Below are positions 32,766 through 44,281 of a stretch of DNA of 64,000 nt, one piece after another. Source of the DNA: Arenicola marina (lineage: Eukaryota > Annelida > Polychaeta > Arenicolidae); assembly GCA_964019135.1 (NCBI GenBank), contig OZ025248.1, forward strand, positions 33,411,670 to 33,475,669, written 5' to 3'. The notes under the pieces were generated by a model, which was not told the origin of the DNA, searched no databases, and worked only from the letters and a program-made list of their open reading frames with translations. The first letter of the stretch is position 1. Every line of letters starts with the position of its first letter. The position numbers and the translations under genes were made by a program.

Positions 32766-33334
32766 CACTCACAGCCTATGCCCCATGGTACACCTGGTCC
32801 TGGCCACCCTGCTGTAAGATCAATAACCAGAAACCATCTTCCTTTATTGTGTCGGAAAGGCCATGGCCGGCGAATCCTAATTGCCACCAATACAGCCAGG
32901 AAGGAAACATTCCAATTATGGTGGTATTTAATTAAAGGTTGTATACCTGATACAAAGAAAATGACATAACGGAGAAAAGCTTCGTTTCGGCTTCAAACTG
33001 AATATATTGGCCTATTGTTTGAGACAGCAAGGCTGTAACAGACGTTTTGGACCATGTGAAGAGGGAACATTTCTTTTCATTCTTTGATAGATATTTCAAA
33101 TCCCACACATGAACAGAGCAACATTTCACCACCCATTCCAGTAGGAAAATTCTGTCTGACTATCACAACTTTAGTTCTGCATAAACATGTTGTAACCCTG
33201 GTAACAAATTGCACATGATTCCACATACATGTACATACATTACAGTGGTGATATGTTTTCTTTATTCTACATGGAATAAATCTTTATATACATGTATATT
33301 ACACATATATATTTCAACATCCTGTATGGATCTA

Positions 33335-33336
<2 letters not shown>

Positions 33337-33366
<30 letters not shown>
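33337..33366. repeat. (TA)n microsatellite
   Basis: About 14 perfect TA dinucleotides. Confidence 0.95.
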
Positions 33367-33374
<8 letters not shown>

Positions 33375-36024
33375 ATTTTGTATGCATCCTGATTCATGAA
33401 TAGGGAAAGTTCCACCCCACATCAGATTGGTTTTACTTACACATGACAATTAATTATTTAGATTCAGAAATAGATTAGTGACCCTTGATGCATTTGATGG
33501 TACAAATAGTTTTAAAAATGTCTTAAAAATAAGATTTAAAAGGATATTTAAAAAATCTAATATGTTTTGTTTTTATCAGGCTAAACATACTGCATACAAG
33601 ACTGACTGACAAACAGTAATATTACGAGTAATAGTTGGCGATCTACTAAATCTTGTTCACATGTATTCTCATATGTAACCATAATTTATTAAATTCCTCT
33701 TAGAAATGGATTTATCATTTATTACAATGGCCACATTACATTTCCTGATTCTTTTACTGCTTATTCTTGGACTATCCAACTACCAACCTACACTTGTAAA
33801 GCTGCAAGCCAAATTCACACAGTAAAACCTGTGATTTCTTCACTGGATATTATAACATTGTCCTCAGGCTGCCTCTCCAACATTTAGATCGTAACCAGAC
33901 ACAACCCAATATTATATCTACTAACAATCTTCATAGTTTTGTTATTTGCACCTTATGTCTTTAGTATTACACTACCACCATTCCTAAGAATACAAAGACA
34001 TCAAAGATTTCAAGGAATGCAGCCCTTTGGATATTGTGGTTTATAACATATATGATGAGATTATATGAGGATGTCCATCAAATGATATCCAAGCATGAAT
34101 ATGCATATTTTTTATCAAAAGGTTTACATCAAAGGGCCTCCACAGAGTGCAATTTAAGACATACTAACATTCACCTTCTTGAGAATAAACAAATCTTACT
34201 CAAACCTTTAAATTGAATGTATTTATTTGATTTCATTCAGATAAGATCTTGTTAACAATAGAACTTTCTGCCTTAATATAAATATGATACTTTGCATTTT
34301 TTCACAAACAGTTGGTAAACTAGAAGACATCACATTTACTTCATTACTATCAGGATAAGTTTGAAAATCATGGTGTCCAAGTTAATATCCACTGTCAACA
34401 ATTCAACACCAGAAGATTACATCATATAGATACAAGAAAAGGTTGCAACATTCACATTTAAGAGGGTTTAAGTCACAGTAAGGGCCTATTACTACTGGTT
34501 GTAAGCATTGCAACATACCTGAGCCATGTTGCTCTCTCAGTTACTGGTACAGCTCTCTCATCAGAAATTCTTCACAAAATGTTGTGTTCCCTGTGTCACC
34601 TGCAGCCAATATGAAAAAGAACATATGTAGACATTTATTCATAAATAGATATATCATATATATCAGAGCTCCTCAGTGTGGCAGAACACTTAATGGCTCC
34701 ATCAGTATGTCGCTGGGTGAAGCCTGGTCTGGGTGACCTAATCTGGGGCATTTATCCTAATAATTCATTGTTTCTGGAGTTTCTTTTGTCTAATTTAAGT
34801 CTAATGTACACAAAATAGGCTTATATAAAACAATATGACACTATCTGATTATATGATAACCAGATTGGAGAAGGATACTTAGAACCAGACTTGCCAGGAT
34901 TAAGTTTATAAGTAATGATTTACATATTGAGAGAGTGATAGACAATGTATAAAAAAGGGGCAGAAGGGGTAAGGGTTTATATATGTATATACTTTGAAGT
35001 AACGTAGCTCCTGGCTAGCTATTCCTAATATAAAGGTATAGGCCTACCTTTTTTCTTTTAGGAGCAATAATAACAGTAACCAGGTATCAGGGAGGTAAAA
35101 TATGTCACCATCTCAAATTTTAGTTCCTGCTAAAGCATAATTCAACAGTTTCTCATTTGGTTTCATCCTGTACATATAATATCCAGCACCCCCCCCCCCC
35201 CCTCCCAAGAGTCACACATTCGCGTACGCCAAGCCTTACGTCACGGGGTACGTATTCTTCCAGCAGTAGTACGGCGGGTCAGTGAGGACAACTGCAGGCT
35301 TTCCAACGCTTGAGGCTCAAACGTGTACCTCTTCACTGCTTTAGGTCGGTCGACAATAAACAAGTGAGTTGTCACTTTTACTGACAGGGAGTGTGCTGTT
35401 CAATTTCTGATGACAGTAGGGGATACGGTAGCTAGCTGGGTTGTATTTCTACACGCTGTCACCCTGCCGCTAAGCCAACAACCCATAGTGTTTATCTATG
35501 ACTATGGATGATTGACTGCCATGGGCCAGACTCGAGCCGAGGCAACTCGCACTGTCGCAGACTCGCGGGCTAAACAAACTGCACACGGTGGACTTCGCAA
35601 GTCAGATATCGGAGGAAACACGTTTTATGAAAAGTCTTAAAGCACTTTATGTACACACAAACAATTATAAAGCGCTTCATTCACCTACCTTTCTATGTCG
35701 AAGCGACAAAAATGATAAACATCAGATGGGGCCCAACCATTGGTGAAATTTAGCAGTCTGAAAGACAACACATAATAACCGCATCACCGTCGTAAATATA
35801 AATATATTCATGCGCCACGCGCAGTTTTGTTGGCACATGGACGACTAAGTGAAAGTACACGCACATTTGTATCATAAATACAATAAAGAAGAATGCGAGT
35901 GGTCTACGATCGTTCTTTAATACGTGATATTATTACCTTAACACAGCCGGTGTATATAATACAGATCTACTTTATGTTAGTTGCTTGACACATTGTTATT
36001 AAAAGGTGCAATGCGCCAAGAAAG

Positions 36025-36036
36025 TGACGTCACGTG
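36025..36036. promoter_or_regulatory. Overlapping CRE and E-box
   Basis: TGACGTCACGTG contains a full cAMP response element (TGACGTCA) overlapping a CACGTG E-box. It lies in a locally CpG-rich part of AT-rich sequence, as expected of a promoter, but the gene it would serve is not identified. Confidence 0.4.
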
Positions 36037-36821
36037 CACCTGCCGGGTAAACACAATATAACAAACAAATAAATGGGTCATATTTGACTAAGGATAGCAC
36101 TTTCCCATGCCTGGGATGCTGGGCGCTTTTAGCGGTTAAATAGTGAATGTAAATAAATCTACAGATGAAGTGAAGCAGTATTAAATAAAGTAAACGCAAT
36201 CATAGCTAGGCCGGCAAGCGGGCAAAAAACCTAACGGGCCAATACGATAATTAAAAACAAACTTCAATTACTTCGTAAACAAAAAAAATGCTTTGCTCGA
36301 CAGAATCCTTTCTGCCTAATTCTACAAAATCTGTACATTTAAATGAGATCTATGTTACTGTCTGTTTATGTGTCAAATTGCGATTAATTATATATAGTGC
36401 TATAAGTTCTGAATATAGATTACGGTTATAATTAAGGATACAACTACAAATCAACAACCATGCAGTCAACAATAAAAATCAATAAACGATTGTCAATTGA
36501 TTGTTTACAATGTCAAATGTTGCATATAGAAATAAAGTGACATATAGGACAGCGGATCATTTAAGGTAGAAAGGCAATGAAACAATTTGGTCATTTTATG
36601 GCCTTTAAACTTATGCTGTCATAACGTCACCGGTTGTGTGATTGGTAAAAAGCAACGTGAACCCCGAAAAAATTATAAAATGTAGCAAAATTTGCAACGC
36701 ACTCAACCGTGTCATGCTTATGTTCCCTGCAGCATGCACGTTTTTTAATGCTGCCTCGGTACTTTAATGTGGTGCATAAAATGAAGTAAAGATATCTAGC
36801 TACATTTTAAGCATCACAGGA

Positions 36822-37285
36822 CCCAGCAAACAAGTTAACGTCATGACGACGTTTTTTTGTCGTTTGGTTTTAGTTGAGATAACGTGAAAATGTATGTTTT
36901 TTTTACGTTGCCCGAACGTTTTCGGATAACGTTGTCTGACATTCAGTCCAGTATGACAATAGTGCCTTCTGTGAGAAACAACTGCATATATGATGAATTA
37001 ACCAGAAACATAATTGCCAAATACAGTCAATTATATAATGTCCTCATGATGTCTAACTTTGGGAAAACGTCCACTCTGGATTTCTCACAATTCTGTTTTT
37101 ATAACAACTGCTACACGCAGCCAAGTTTGATTAGTCACTACACATGGCAAAGATTTCATTTTTATGGGATAAAGGCTAGAAAATATTTTGCGACAACGTT
37201 GTAACAAAGTTGTCCTGATGTTAACTTTGAGATGACATGATTACAACCAAAAACCAACGTTGACGAACGTTGTGTGCTAGCTGGG
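36822..37285. mobile_element. Probable MITE with AACGTT-rich ends
   Basis: The left end CCCAGCAAACAAGTTAACGT and the right end, ending ACGTTGTGTGCTAGCTGGG, form an imperfect inverted repeat of about 40 bp. AACGTT palindromes are enriched near the termini. No transposase is present. The right end directly meets the 20-bp minisatellite, so no target duplication can be read there. Confidence 0.55.
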
Positions 37286-37657
37286 GAGTTATCATCACCG
37301 TACAGGAGTATACATCACGGTACGGGAGTAAACATCACGGTACGGCAGTATACATCACGGTACTGGAGTATACATCACGGTACGGGAGTATACATCACTG
37401 TACGAGAGTACACATCACGGTACGGAAGTATACATAACGGTACTGGAGTATACATCACGGTACGGGAGTATACATCACTGTACGAGAGTATACATCGCGG
37501 TGCGGGAGTATACATCGCGGTACGGGAGTATACACCACGGTACGGGAGTATACACCACGGTACGGGAGTATACATCACGGTACAGGAGTATACATCACGG
37601 TACGGGAGTATACATCAAGGTACAGGAGTATACATCACGGTACGGGAGTATACATCA
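37286..37657. repeat. 20-bp minisatellite, about 18 copies
   Basis: The unit is TACATCACGGTACGGGAGTA, with point variants. It starts at the end of the preceding MITE. The 20-bp unit read through three frames gives a 20-residue peptide period. The 148-codon open frame over it is not a gene. Confidence 0.95.
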
Positions 37658-37658
37658 G

Positions 37659-37696
37659 CCTGTCTCAGCCTTTGGCCGCCCAAAGGCTCGGACAGG
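37659..37696. other. Inverted repeat (hairpin) at the array end
   Basis: CCTGTC and AGCCTTTGG on the left pair with CCAAAGGCT and GACAGG on the right. A short loop and one small mismatch separate the arms. Confidence 0.7.
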
Positions 37697-37699
37697 ATA

Positions 37700-39540
37700 G
37701 GAGATTTGTGCCTGAGATAAACCGATGTTGTTTTCGAATCTCGAAGCATTTGACATATATGCATGTTGTCGGATGTGGTGTCATAATGGCAGACAAACAA
37801 GTGAGTATGTCGAAGAGTGTGACCACCAAGTTTTAAAACAAAACCGTATTAAAAGATAAAATACTTTATTTACCTGCATATTACAATGATATCGCCAACA
37901 CAATGTATTTAACCAATAGTACGACAGAACATCGAAGATTATTTTTCAGAACAATTTAGCACATTAGGCTAATTACACAGCGATAATCATTCATTTAAAA
38001 AGAAACTGTGTCATGACCAGCAAATCGTTTCTCCAATTTCAGGCTAATGTAGATACACAATGGGTAATCATGCACATAAACCTAGGCTTCACCGCGAACA
38101 CCCTCACGAGGTCCCAACATCGGCGCAACTTCACAGCAAACAATTTGCTAGGATCCAGACCAAGCATTTGGCGGAAAGCTGAATATTATACAATGATGAA
38201 TGAATGGACTGGTGTCTGGGTTCCCTTCACTGAAGCGCATATAAGTTTGACAGGGACCAAAATATTTATATTTCCCACAAAACTGCAACTTAGTCGAACG
38301 CGAATTATAAAATTCTGTCCATGTTTGGTCGGGTTTTCTTCCTTTGTTGACCACAAAAATGTAACAAGAGATTACATTACATCAGTAATGGGGAATGTGA
38401 TCAAGGAAGTGCATGCAATAATATGACCTGACTTTATAAGTACCAAAGAAAAAATAAATCGATGTAACAAAATTGTTAAGCTTATAAAGGTAAGGATAGC
38501 AACTTACTGTTCACAACACAGTCCATTATATTGGCGAATACACGATACTAAAATTACTATTCAGTCTTAACCAACGTCAATGACCATGCAATTACACGCC
38601 ACGTTTCGGTACAGTTCGTTAAAAAATGAACCTAAAATAGCGGAGAAGGCAATTCACTTCTTATAATCGGTATACACAGCGTGTTTAATGGGTTAAACAC
38701 GACCGGTGTGATTGTCATGATTCTGAATCACGACCGTCTAGTCAGAAACAATTCCAACGAAGATACATGAATAATGACAACGAAACTTGATGAAAGCATG
38801 TGCAAAACAATAGAATCATTTGTTATGTATAAAGAATTTGTTATGTATAAAGAATTTGTTATGTATAAAGAATCATGTATAAAGGGGTATTTGGGATACC
38901 TCGGATTAATTACCAATATTTGTTGCTGCTCTGGATAATCAAATTATTTACAACAAGCGTCTGTTTGTAATGTCAGATATCATATTATTTACAACTACAT
39001 GTATATCTGTTTATACTGTTGGATATCATATTATTCACAAGCACTCTCGGTTTGTACTGCGATGATACCAGAACGATTTAAACGATCTATGAAAAGATTG
39101 TGATTTGTACTTGGTGATAGCTGACCTTTCGAAACCAATATTGCGTTTATCAGAAGACAGTTCCGTCCTGTCATGCGTCGTTGATGCCATTATAGAGAAG
39201 TAGAATAAGTACTTCTGGGGTGAACGTTAGATTCACGTTGTGCTCAGTTCCCCGGGGTTTTCTGCTGAGAACTTAACGGCTTTCGATCGCTCGTCTTCAC
39301 TGAATTGTCGGTGTCTACCACAAATCAAATAATTATTCATGACCAAAATTACCATCTTGACATCATTTGACACATAGTAGTGTCAGTCAAATTTGCATTA
39401 TTGATGAAATTAAGGCTACATTTGCACAGACAGTACGTCCATAACAAATATAACTGTACATGAAATCTGCCTCCTAAACAAATCATATCCGAGGTGTCAC
39501 TTCCGAAACAAGAACCAAGCCGTCACATGCAAATCAAGTT
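37700..39540. other. AT-rich intergenic stretch downstream of the zinc-finger gene
   Basis: A plus frame (38013-38426, 137 codons) and a minus frame (38148-38354) overlap. Neither has a recognisable domain. An 18-bp unit with TTTGTTATGTATAAA repeats about three times at 38818-38885. The 3' untranslated region of the gene at 39545 should lie here on the minus strand. Confidence 0.4.
38818..38885. repeat. 18-bp repeat, three to four copies
   Basis: GAATTTGTTATGTATAAA repeats perfectly, with partial copies at the edges. Confidence 0.85.
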
Positions 39541-39544
39541 CTCT

Positions 39545-42061
39545 TCACATATCGTTCAGAAGTTCTTTTGGCTGTATATCTTGCCAATTCGGGTTATATT
39601 CTGCCTGCTGCGACTGGTTGTAGTTGGGCTGAACCATGTTTGGTGCCGGTCTAGAGTAATCCATTTGACCGGGTTGGTATTGCATTGTGCTAGGCCAGTG
39701 GCCCATTGAGGATTGTTGTTGGGGGTCATGGGGCTGCGGCTGCTGCTGCTGCTGTTGCCACTGATCTGAGCTAGAGGACGGCGCTGCGTACTGCATGCTA
39801 CGCGCTTGAATGATGCCTGCAGAATCTACCTGGGACACGGGGGTGATCTGACCGATGACGTTGAAGGGGTTCTGTGACGCTACGTGAGGATCTGACAGGC
39901 TGGCGCCGTGGGGATTGACCGACTGGTTTTGAGGCGCTGAGGGCCAGGCGGGGTCGGGACTCGCCAGCGAGGCGTGGGTCAGGCTGGGTGTGAACAACTG
40001 GTCCGAGAAGCTGATGGCGCCTGGGTCGGAGTCACCACTGCTGCCGCTGCGCTTGACTGGCATCGGGTTTTCGCTGTCATTGGCTTGGGGAGGGCTGGAG
40101 GCCGGTTCTTTCTTCTGAGGCATCAGCGTGCCGTCGCCTAAAGGGGACTGGCCCTCGTGTGTGCTGGATTCCCCCGTGGAGCCCGTGCTGCCAGAGCGGT
40201 CGCCCTGCCCCGTGTCCGGGCTGCGCCTGGAATCGCGGCTGCTGCTGCGGCTCCGCGGCTCCGTCAGCCCCCTGTAGTGGTCGGCCAGATGGGACGCGTA
40301 CGACAGGAGGTCAGGCAGCTCCTGGCTGCACACGTGACAGGCACGCTTCTCGGCACGGCAGACCCACTTGTGCCGCTCGAAAACGTCTTTCTTCGGGTGG
40401 CCGAAGAGACAACCGGGGCAAATGAGGATTTCCCCGCGGGAGCCATGCGTGATCTTGAAGTGCGTCTGGAGGTACTGCTTGCTGGCGCAGGTGAAGTCGC
40501 AGTTGGCCTGGCCGCAGTGGATCGGGTTCCCGTCCTTGCCGGCCACGTGGGCCAGGCAGTGGTTCTCCAGGTTGCCGAAAGTGGAGGTGAGGAAGCTGCA
40601 CTCGGGGTAGCCGCACTTGTACCACCTGGTCCCGGGGGCCGTGGCGGCGGGCAGCGGCGTCCGATCCTCCGCGCCCTCGTGCCCCGGCTCGCCCGAGGCC
40701 TCCGATTGGCTCTCGCTTTCTGTCGCCATGGTTTCCAAGCCAACCTGCGCGCTTGAGTCACCACCGGAGGGTGGCGTCGGGGTGCCGCTGGCTGTCCCCT
40801 CCGGCGTTGCCGGGGCGGCGCGGGCGGCGTCCTCTTCGGGTCCCTCGGCCGGCGTGGAAGGTGACGTCGACGAAGAGGCGACCGGCGGCGGCGACATCAG
40901 CGGCTGGGTCTGCAGCACGGATGTGCAGCGATCCGGCCTAATGACCACCGGACGTACGCCGCCTGGGGAATCGGGGACGGCCCCCGGGGGCCCTTGGCCG
41001 GACCCCCCGGGAGGCGGCGGGGGCGCCGCCAGTGACGCCAGCGCGCCCATGGTGTCCGCGCCGGAGCCAATGCCTGGGGCCGTCAGCCCGGGGCTAGCCG
41101 AGGCCAGCGACCCTGCCGACTGATCGCCGACGCCTCCAGACCCTGCCTCCCCCATGGTCGTCACCGGTCCGGCCTGGCCCTGGCCCTGGGAACCATACGG
41201 TCCTGGGCTGTTTCTTGAGAGCCCCACTTGCGGCCCCATCCCTTGCGCCTGGGTCACACTGCCATGCGGGATAGGCCCCGAGATGGGCACGACTTTAGTG
41301 GCCCCACCCGGTGCCTGCTGCCTGTAGACCATCTGCTGCATCTGCTGTACCGACCCGACGCGCTGCGGGGAGCCCATCCTGCCGGGGGTGCCCATGCGTT
41401 GAAGAAACATGGGTGGCCGGCCACGTGCGCCGCCGTAGATGTTGCCGCGGACAGGAAAGACCTGGCGCATGCCCCGGCCGCCGGCCATGTTGGCCATGGG
41501 GTACCGGCCAGCGTGCTGCCTGTACTGCATCGGCCCAGTGGCGTTACGACCCAGCGAGCGCACGTTGGATATGTTCAGTCGCATGCCGGCCTGGCCGCCT
41601 GCTCGAGGCACCTCCGTTAAGTCGATGACGTCGCCGCTGCCACCGTGCCTAGCTCTTCTGGGTCCCTGCCCTTCCTCCTGCGTCAGGTCCACAGACAGCT
41701 GCGATTTTTTGCTTCCGTCTCTGGGGCTGGCCCCGGGGGAGCGGCCGTCGCCCTTGCGCCCGTCACCCTCGAAGCGGAGCCTCTTCGGGGTGAGGCCGTG
41801 GCGATCCTTTGCCGCCTCCTCCCCGGCGCGCTTCTTCTGCGCGGAGCCGCTCCCGCCGTCTTTGTCTTCATCCTTGTTGTGGATGTTGCCGAACTTCTCG
41901 TGGACCCTGACGACGATCTGGTTGCCGTCGTCCTGCGTGATGCACACGATGCCGTCCACCTCAGTCTGTCCAGGCCCGGAGGCGCTCACCTTGCACAGAT
42001 GTAATATCGACTCATGCAGCAGCTTGATAATGCGGTCCTTGTCCTGAGGAGCCGTCGCCAT
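39545..42061 (-). CDS. Four-zinc-finger nuclear protein with two SUMO-interacting motifs
   Basis: A single large exon encodes 838 residues from the ATG at 42061 to the stop at 39545. Four tandem zinc fingers occupy residues 483-595. Two are C-X4-C-X12-H-X3/4-H (C483, C488, H501, H505; C516, C521, H534, H539), one is C2HC (C548, C551, H564, C568) and one is C2H2 (C575, C578, H591, H595). VDLT (124-127) and VIDLTE (145-150) are SUMO-interacting motifs within acidic surroundings. TPKRLRF (91-97) may be a nuclear localisation signal. Residues 1-58 look folded; 160-470 are Gly/Pro/Ser-rich; the C-terminus is Gln-rich. A good acceptor (TTCTATGTTGCAG) ends at 42114. The frame is open from there to the ATG, so coding could begin in an earlier exon that I did not find. 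I do not recognise the family; a DNA or chromatin-binding regulator is inferred. Codons are strikingly GC-rich compared with the AT-rich surroundings. Confidence 0.9.
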   Translation of the reverse strand: MATAPQDKDRIIKLLHESILHLCKVSASGPGQTEVDGIVCITQDDGNQIVVRVHEKFGNIHNKDEDKDGGSGSAQKKRAGEEAAKDRHGLTPKRLRFEGDGRKGDGRSPGASPRDGSKKSQLSVDLTQEEGQGPRRARHGGSGDVIDLTEVPRAGGQAGMRLNISNVRSLGRNATGPMQYRQHAGRYPMANMAGGRGMRQVFPVRGNIYGGARGRPPMFLQRMGTPGRMGSPQRVGSVQQMQQMVYRQQAPGGATKVVPISGPIPHGSVTQAQGMGPQVGLSRNSPGPYGSQGQGQAGPVTTMGEAGSGGVGDQSAGSLASASPGLTAPGIGSGADTMGALASLAAPPPPPGGSGQGPPGAVPDSPGGVRPVVIRPDRCTSVLQTQPLMSPPPVASSSTSPSTPAEGPEEDAARAAPATPEGTASGTPTPPSGGDSSAQVGLETMATESESQSEASGEPGHEGAEDRTPLPAATAPGTRWYKCGYPECSFLTSTFGNLENHCLAHVAGKDGNPIHCGQANCDFTCASKQYLQTHFKITHGSRGEILICPGCLFGHPKKDVFERHKWVCRAEKRACHVCSQELPDLLSYASHLADHYRGLTEPRSRSSSRDSRRSPDTGQGDRSGSTGSTGESSTHEGQSPLGDGTLMPQKKEPASSPPQANDSENPMPVKRSGSSGDSDPGAISFSDQLFTPSLTHASLASPDPAWPSAPQNQSVNPHGASLSDPHVASQNPFNVIGQITPVSQVDSAGIIQARSMQYAAPSSSSDQWQQQQQQPQPHDPQQQSSMGHWPSTMQYQPGQMDYSRPAPNMVQPNYNQSQQAEYNPNWQDIQPKELLNDM

Positions 42062-42113
42062 GATCCCGGTACTGATTATATTAAAGGTCTCCCGGTGTTT
42101 GCACACCAGCTGC

Positions 42114-43333
42114 AACATAGAAAGTACAACATATTTTACTTCACGAAAGACACTGACCCGGCAAATCTAAATTAAAGTAGCATGAACAAGGAGGAGTGCA
42201 ATCAGTTGTACGGTAAACATGACTACCGGCTACCTGGTAATGGGTCATGTATTGTGTCCAATCCTGTTGTTGTCCGATTAACTTGGTTAATGTGAATTGG
42301 CCAGAATCTCTATGCTTTATCATTGGGCCAATGTGCTGTTTGCCATGGAAATGAAATTTAGACTTGCAATATTTTGCAATACCCCAAAATATGTGTCCTA
42401 AAGGGTAGAACACCAGGGTTGAAACAAGTAAATTGGACACATTATTCAATCTGTTTAAGTGTTAAATGTTTAAAGAATGTATACATTGTCTTATCTATAT
42501 TGAGTTCAGGTAGCAATAAGGGCAAAAAGGACCCCCAGGTTAATGACGTAATATACACAAATACCACTTTCCCTTGCTCCTATCTATACAGAATACATCT
42601 CGAAAACATTTCCTTTCTGATTCTGGTATACAACAGCGTCGTCTTTAGACAATAAGTACCACAATAAACAATTTACACCTAAAAGTTATTCTCATCAAAA
42701 AAAAATGCTATATGAGCAGTTTTAAATTACTACCGTAGTTCCTCATCCACTTATGAACTAAATCATTATTTTTATGCCACAATCTCAATAAATAACGTCC
42801 ATTTGAAGGAAGTGAAGTACTACCATATATATTTCATGTTTTTGCTCAGCCAAGAAATTATTACAACTCTTGAACCCATACAATAATTATGATCTTCCGT
42901 GAGCAAGAAATGCATGATGAAAGTAGGGAAAAAAAGTAGGACAACAGTAGGACTGAAACAGCAAATGTAGCACCATTATGCATGCTCATACTGGATAAAC
43001 TAATGACAAAAAATTATATTATAGAAAAAATACTTGTGGTACTTATATATATCAAATTGGAAGATCTATCCTGAACACACTTTCATACTAAATCTAGTTT
43101 AGATTTAAAATATGTGCGAAAAAAACAAAACATAGGTATTTGAAGAGAAAGTAGGATCAGCCTGAAAATGTTAGAACATCAAAAATGTTTAGCTGCCACA
43201 CGTAGATTCAATATGTAAACTTATTTTGCCTAACAGGTGTTAAGAAGGGGAGGGGTGGGGTGGTGTGAATCAATGTCTGAAAAAGTCATTTTTCTTGAGT
43301 GAAAACATAAAGCAAATACAGTTTTATACAGTA
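42114..43333. other. AT-rich stretch upstream of the zinc-finger exon, probable intron
   Basis: On the minus strand a polypyrimidine tract and CAG form a splice acceptor at the edge of the coding exon. The sequence to the right is therefore probably intron. No upstream exon was recognised. Confidence 0.5.
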
Positions 43334-44211
43334 CAGTGCACTCTGCTTAATTGCAACTTCTATTTGTCAGCAAAAAAGTAGCAATTAACCAAAGTTGCGA
43401 TAATCTGAAGTTAGCGATTTTGGAGGTCAGAATGGACAACATGTTCATGTATGTTCGTATTGGGTTTATATGCGCTTCAGATACATGTATATATACATGC
43501 TAAGCCTGATGCATTCAACCTTGTCAGCGAGAGAGAGGTCTGTCTGCTTTTGTGTGGCCATGATTGTATAATGAAGCCGTATTTTGTGCCTGAAGACTTA
43601 ATACGTCTCACATCACAGAGAGGAACAAACAACCCAAGAACAAACAAATGAAGGCATTAGAAACATTTCATTGCACATAAAGCTAAATTTAATGATTTTC
43701 ACAATGAATCTAATGCACATAAGCAAAATCTCATGTCCTATCATCTCAATAAACAAAGGGAGGACCTGAACAGTTTAAAGGTTGCAGGGCAATAATATTA
43801 GGCACACTTCTTTAATTATGAACCAACTTGCACTCATCACTTCTTATTTAAACATGCCACATGTTGCTCAGTGCCAATCACCCAGACGCAAAAGAGACTA
43901 AAAGAATGGCAAAGCATGTGGCTTGTGTTTGTTGGTGCAGATTGTTAATCTGGTGATAACAAAGCTATAAGGTGTTAAGTGTCCGCTGATAGTGCATTTT
44001 CTCTACATGCACGCTAACAACACCTGGGATTGGCCATGAATGTTGCAATTATCCAAAGCTCTCACCCATTTTGAGGTAAATTTGTGTTGCAATTAAGCAA
44101 AATTTAGATTAACCGAAGTTGTTAACATGGAAATGTATTGGAAATGATGTTTGGATTTGAAATTTGTTGTGATTAAGCAGAAGTTGTGATTAACCGAAGT
44201 GGCGTGCACTG
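43334..44211. mobile_element. Non-autonomous pogo/Tigger-like DNA transposon (878 bp)
   Basis: Both ends begin CAGTGCAC (reading inward) and are flanked by TA (43332-43333 and 44212-44213), the Tc1/mariner-type target duplication. The terminal repeats continue with CTGCTTAATTGCAACTTC-like sequence. Related subterminal motifs such as GATTAACCGAAG recur near 43380, 44110 and 44190. No transposase is encoded. Confidence 0.75.
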
Positions 44212-44281
44212 TAGTTACTTATTGTTTTCTCTTACAGGAAAATATTTACAGATATGAGTAAGCCAAAACTTTAAGGCCCCA

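Larger units (their letters stand above)
32766..36821. other. AT-rich intergenic stretch
   Basis: The base composition changes from GC-rich to AT-rich at about 32.9 kb. No gene is supported. A (TA)n run lies at about 33337-33366 and a C tract at about 35190-35201. A more CpG-rich section at about 35.2-36.3 kb looks promoter-like and contains a CRE/E-box pair. Two splice-flanked open segments at 35689-35757 and 34541-34590 (minus) were considered but not accepted. Confidence 0.45.

Noticed and set aside
34541..34590. Minus-strand end-of-gene-like segment (NTTFCEEFLMRELYQ then stop)
   Set aside because: Its phase does not match the segment at 35689-35757 with any available acceptor, and chance is likely at this length.
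35230..35285. DPPYY motif (LTDPPYYCWKNTYPVT) on the minus strand, suggesting an adenine methyltransferase exon
   Set aside because: Stops close by upstream, a poor acceptor, and no phase match with neighbouring segments. It is a short motif coincidence.
35689..35757. Minus-strand exon-like segment (LLNFTNGWAPSDVYHFCRFD) with good acceptor and GTAGGT donor
   Set aside because: Only 69 bp long. No neighbouring exon fits its phase and no family was recognised. It could be real and is worth an RNA-seq check.
37274..37720. 148-codon frame with YTSRYGSIHHGTGVYITVRE units
   Set aside because: A 20-bp tandem repeat read through three frames.
38013..38426. 137-codon plus-strand frame
   Set aside because: AT-rich sequence, atypical composition, no domain, and an overlapping minus frame of similar quality.
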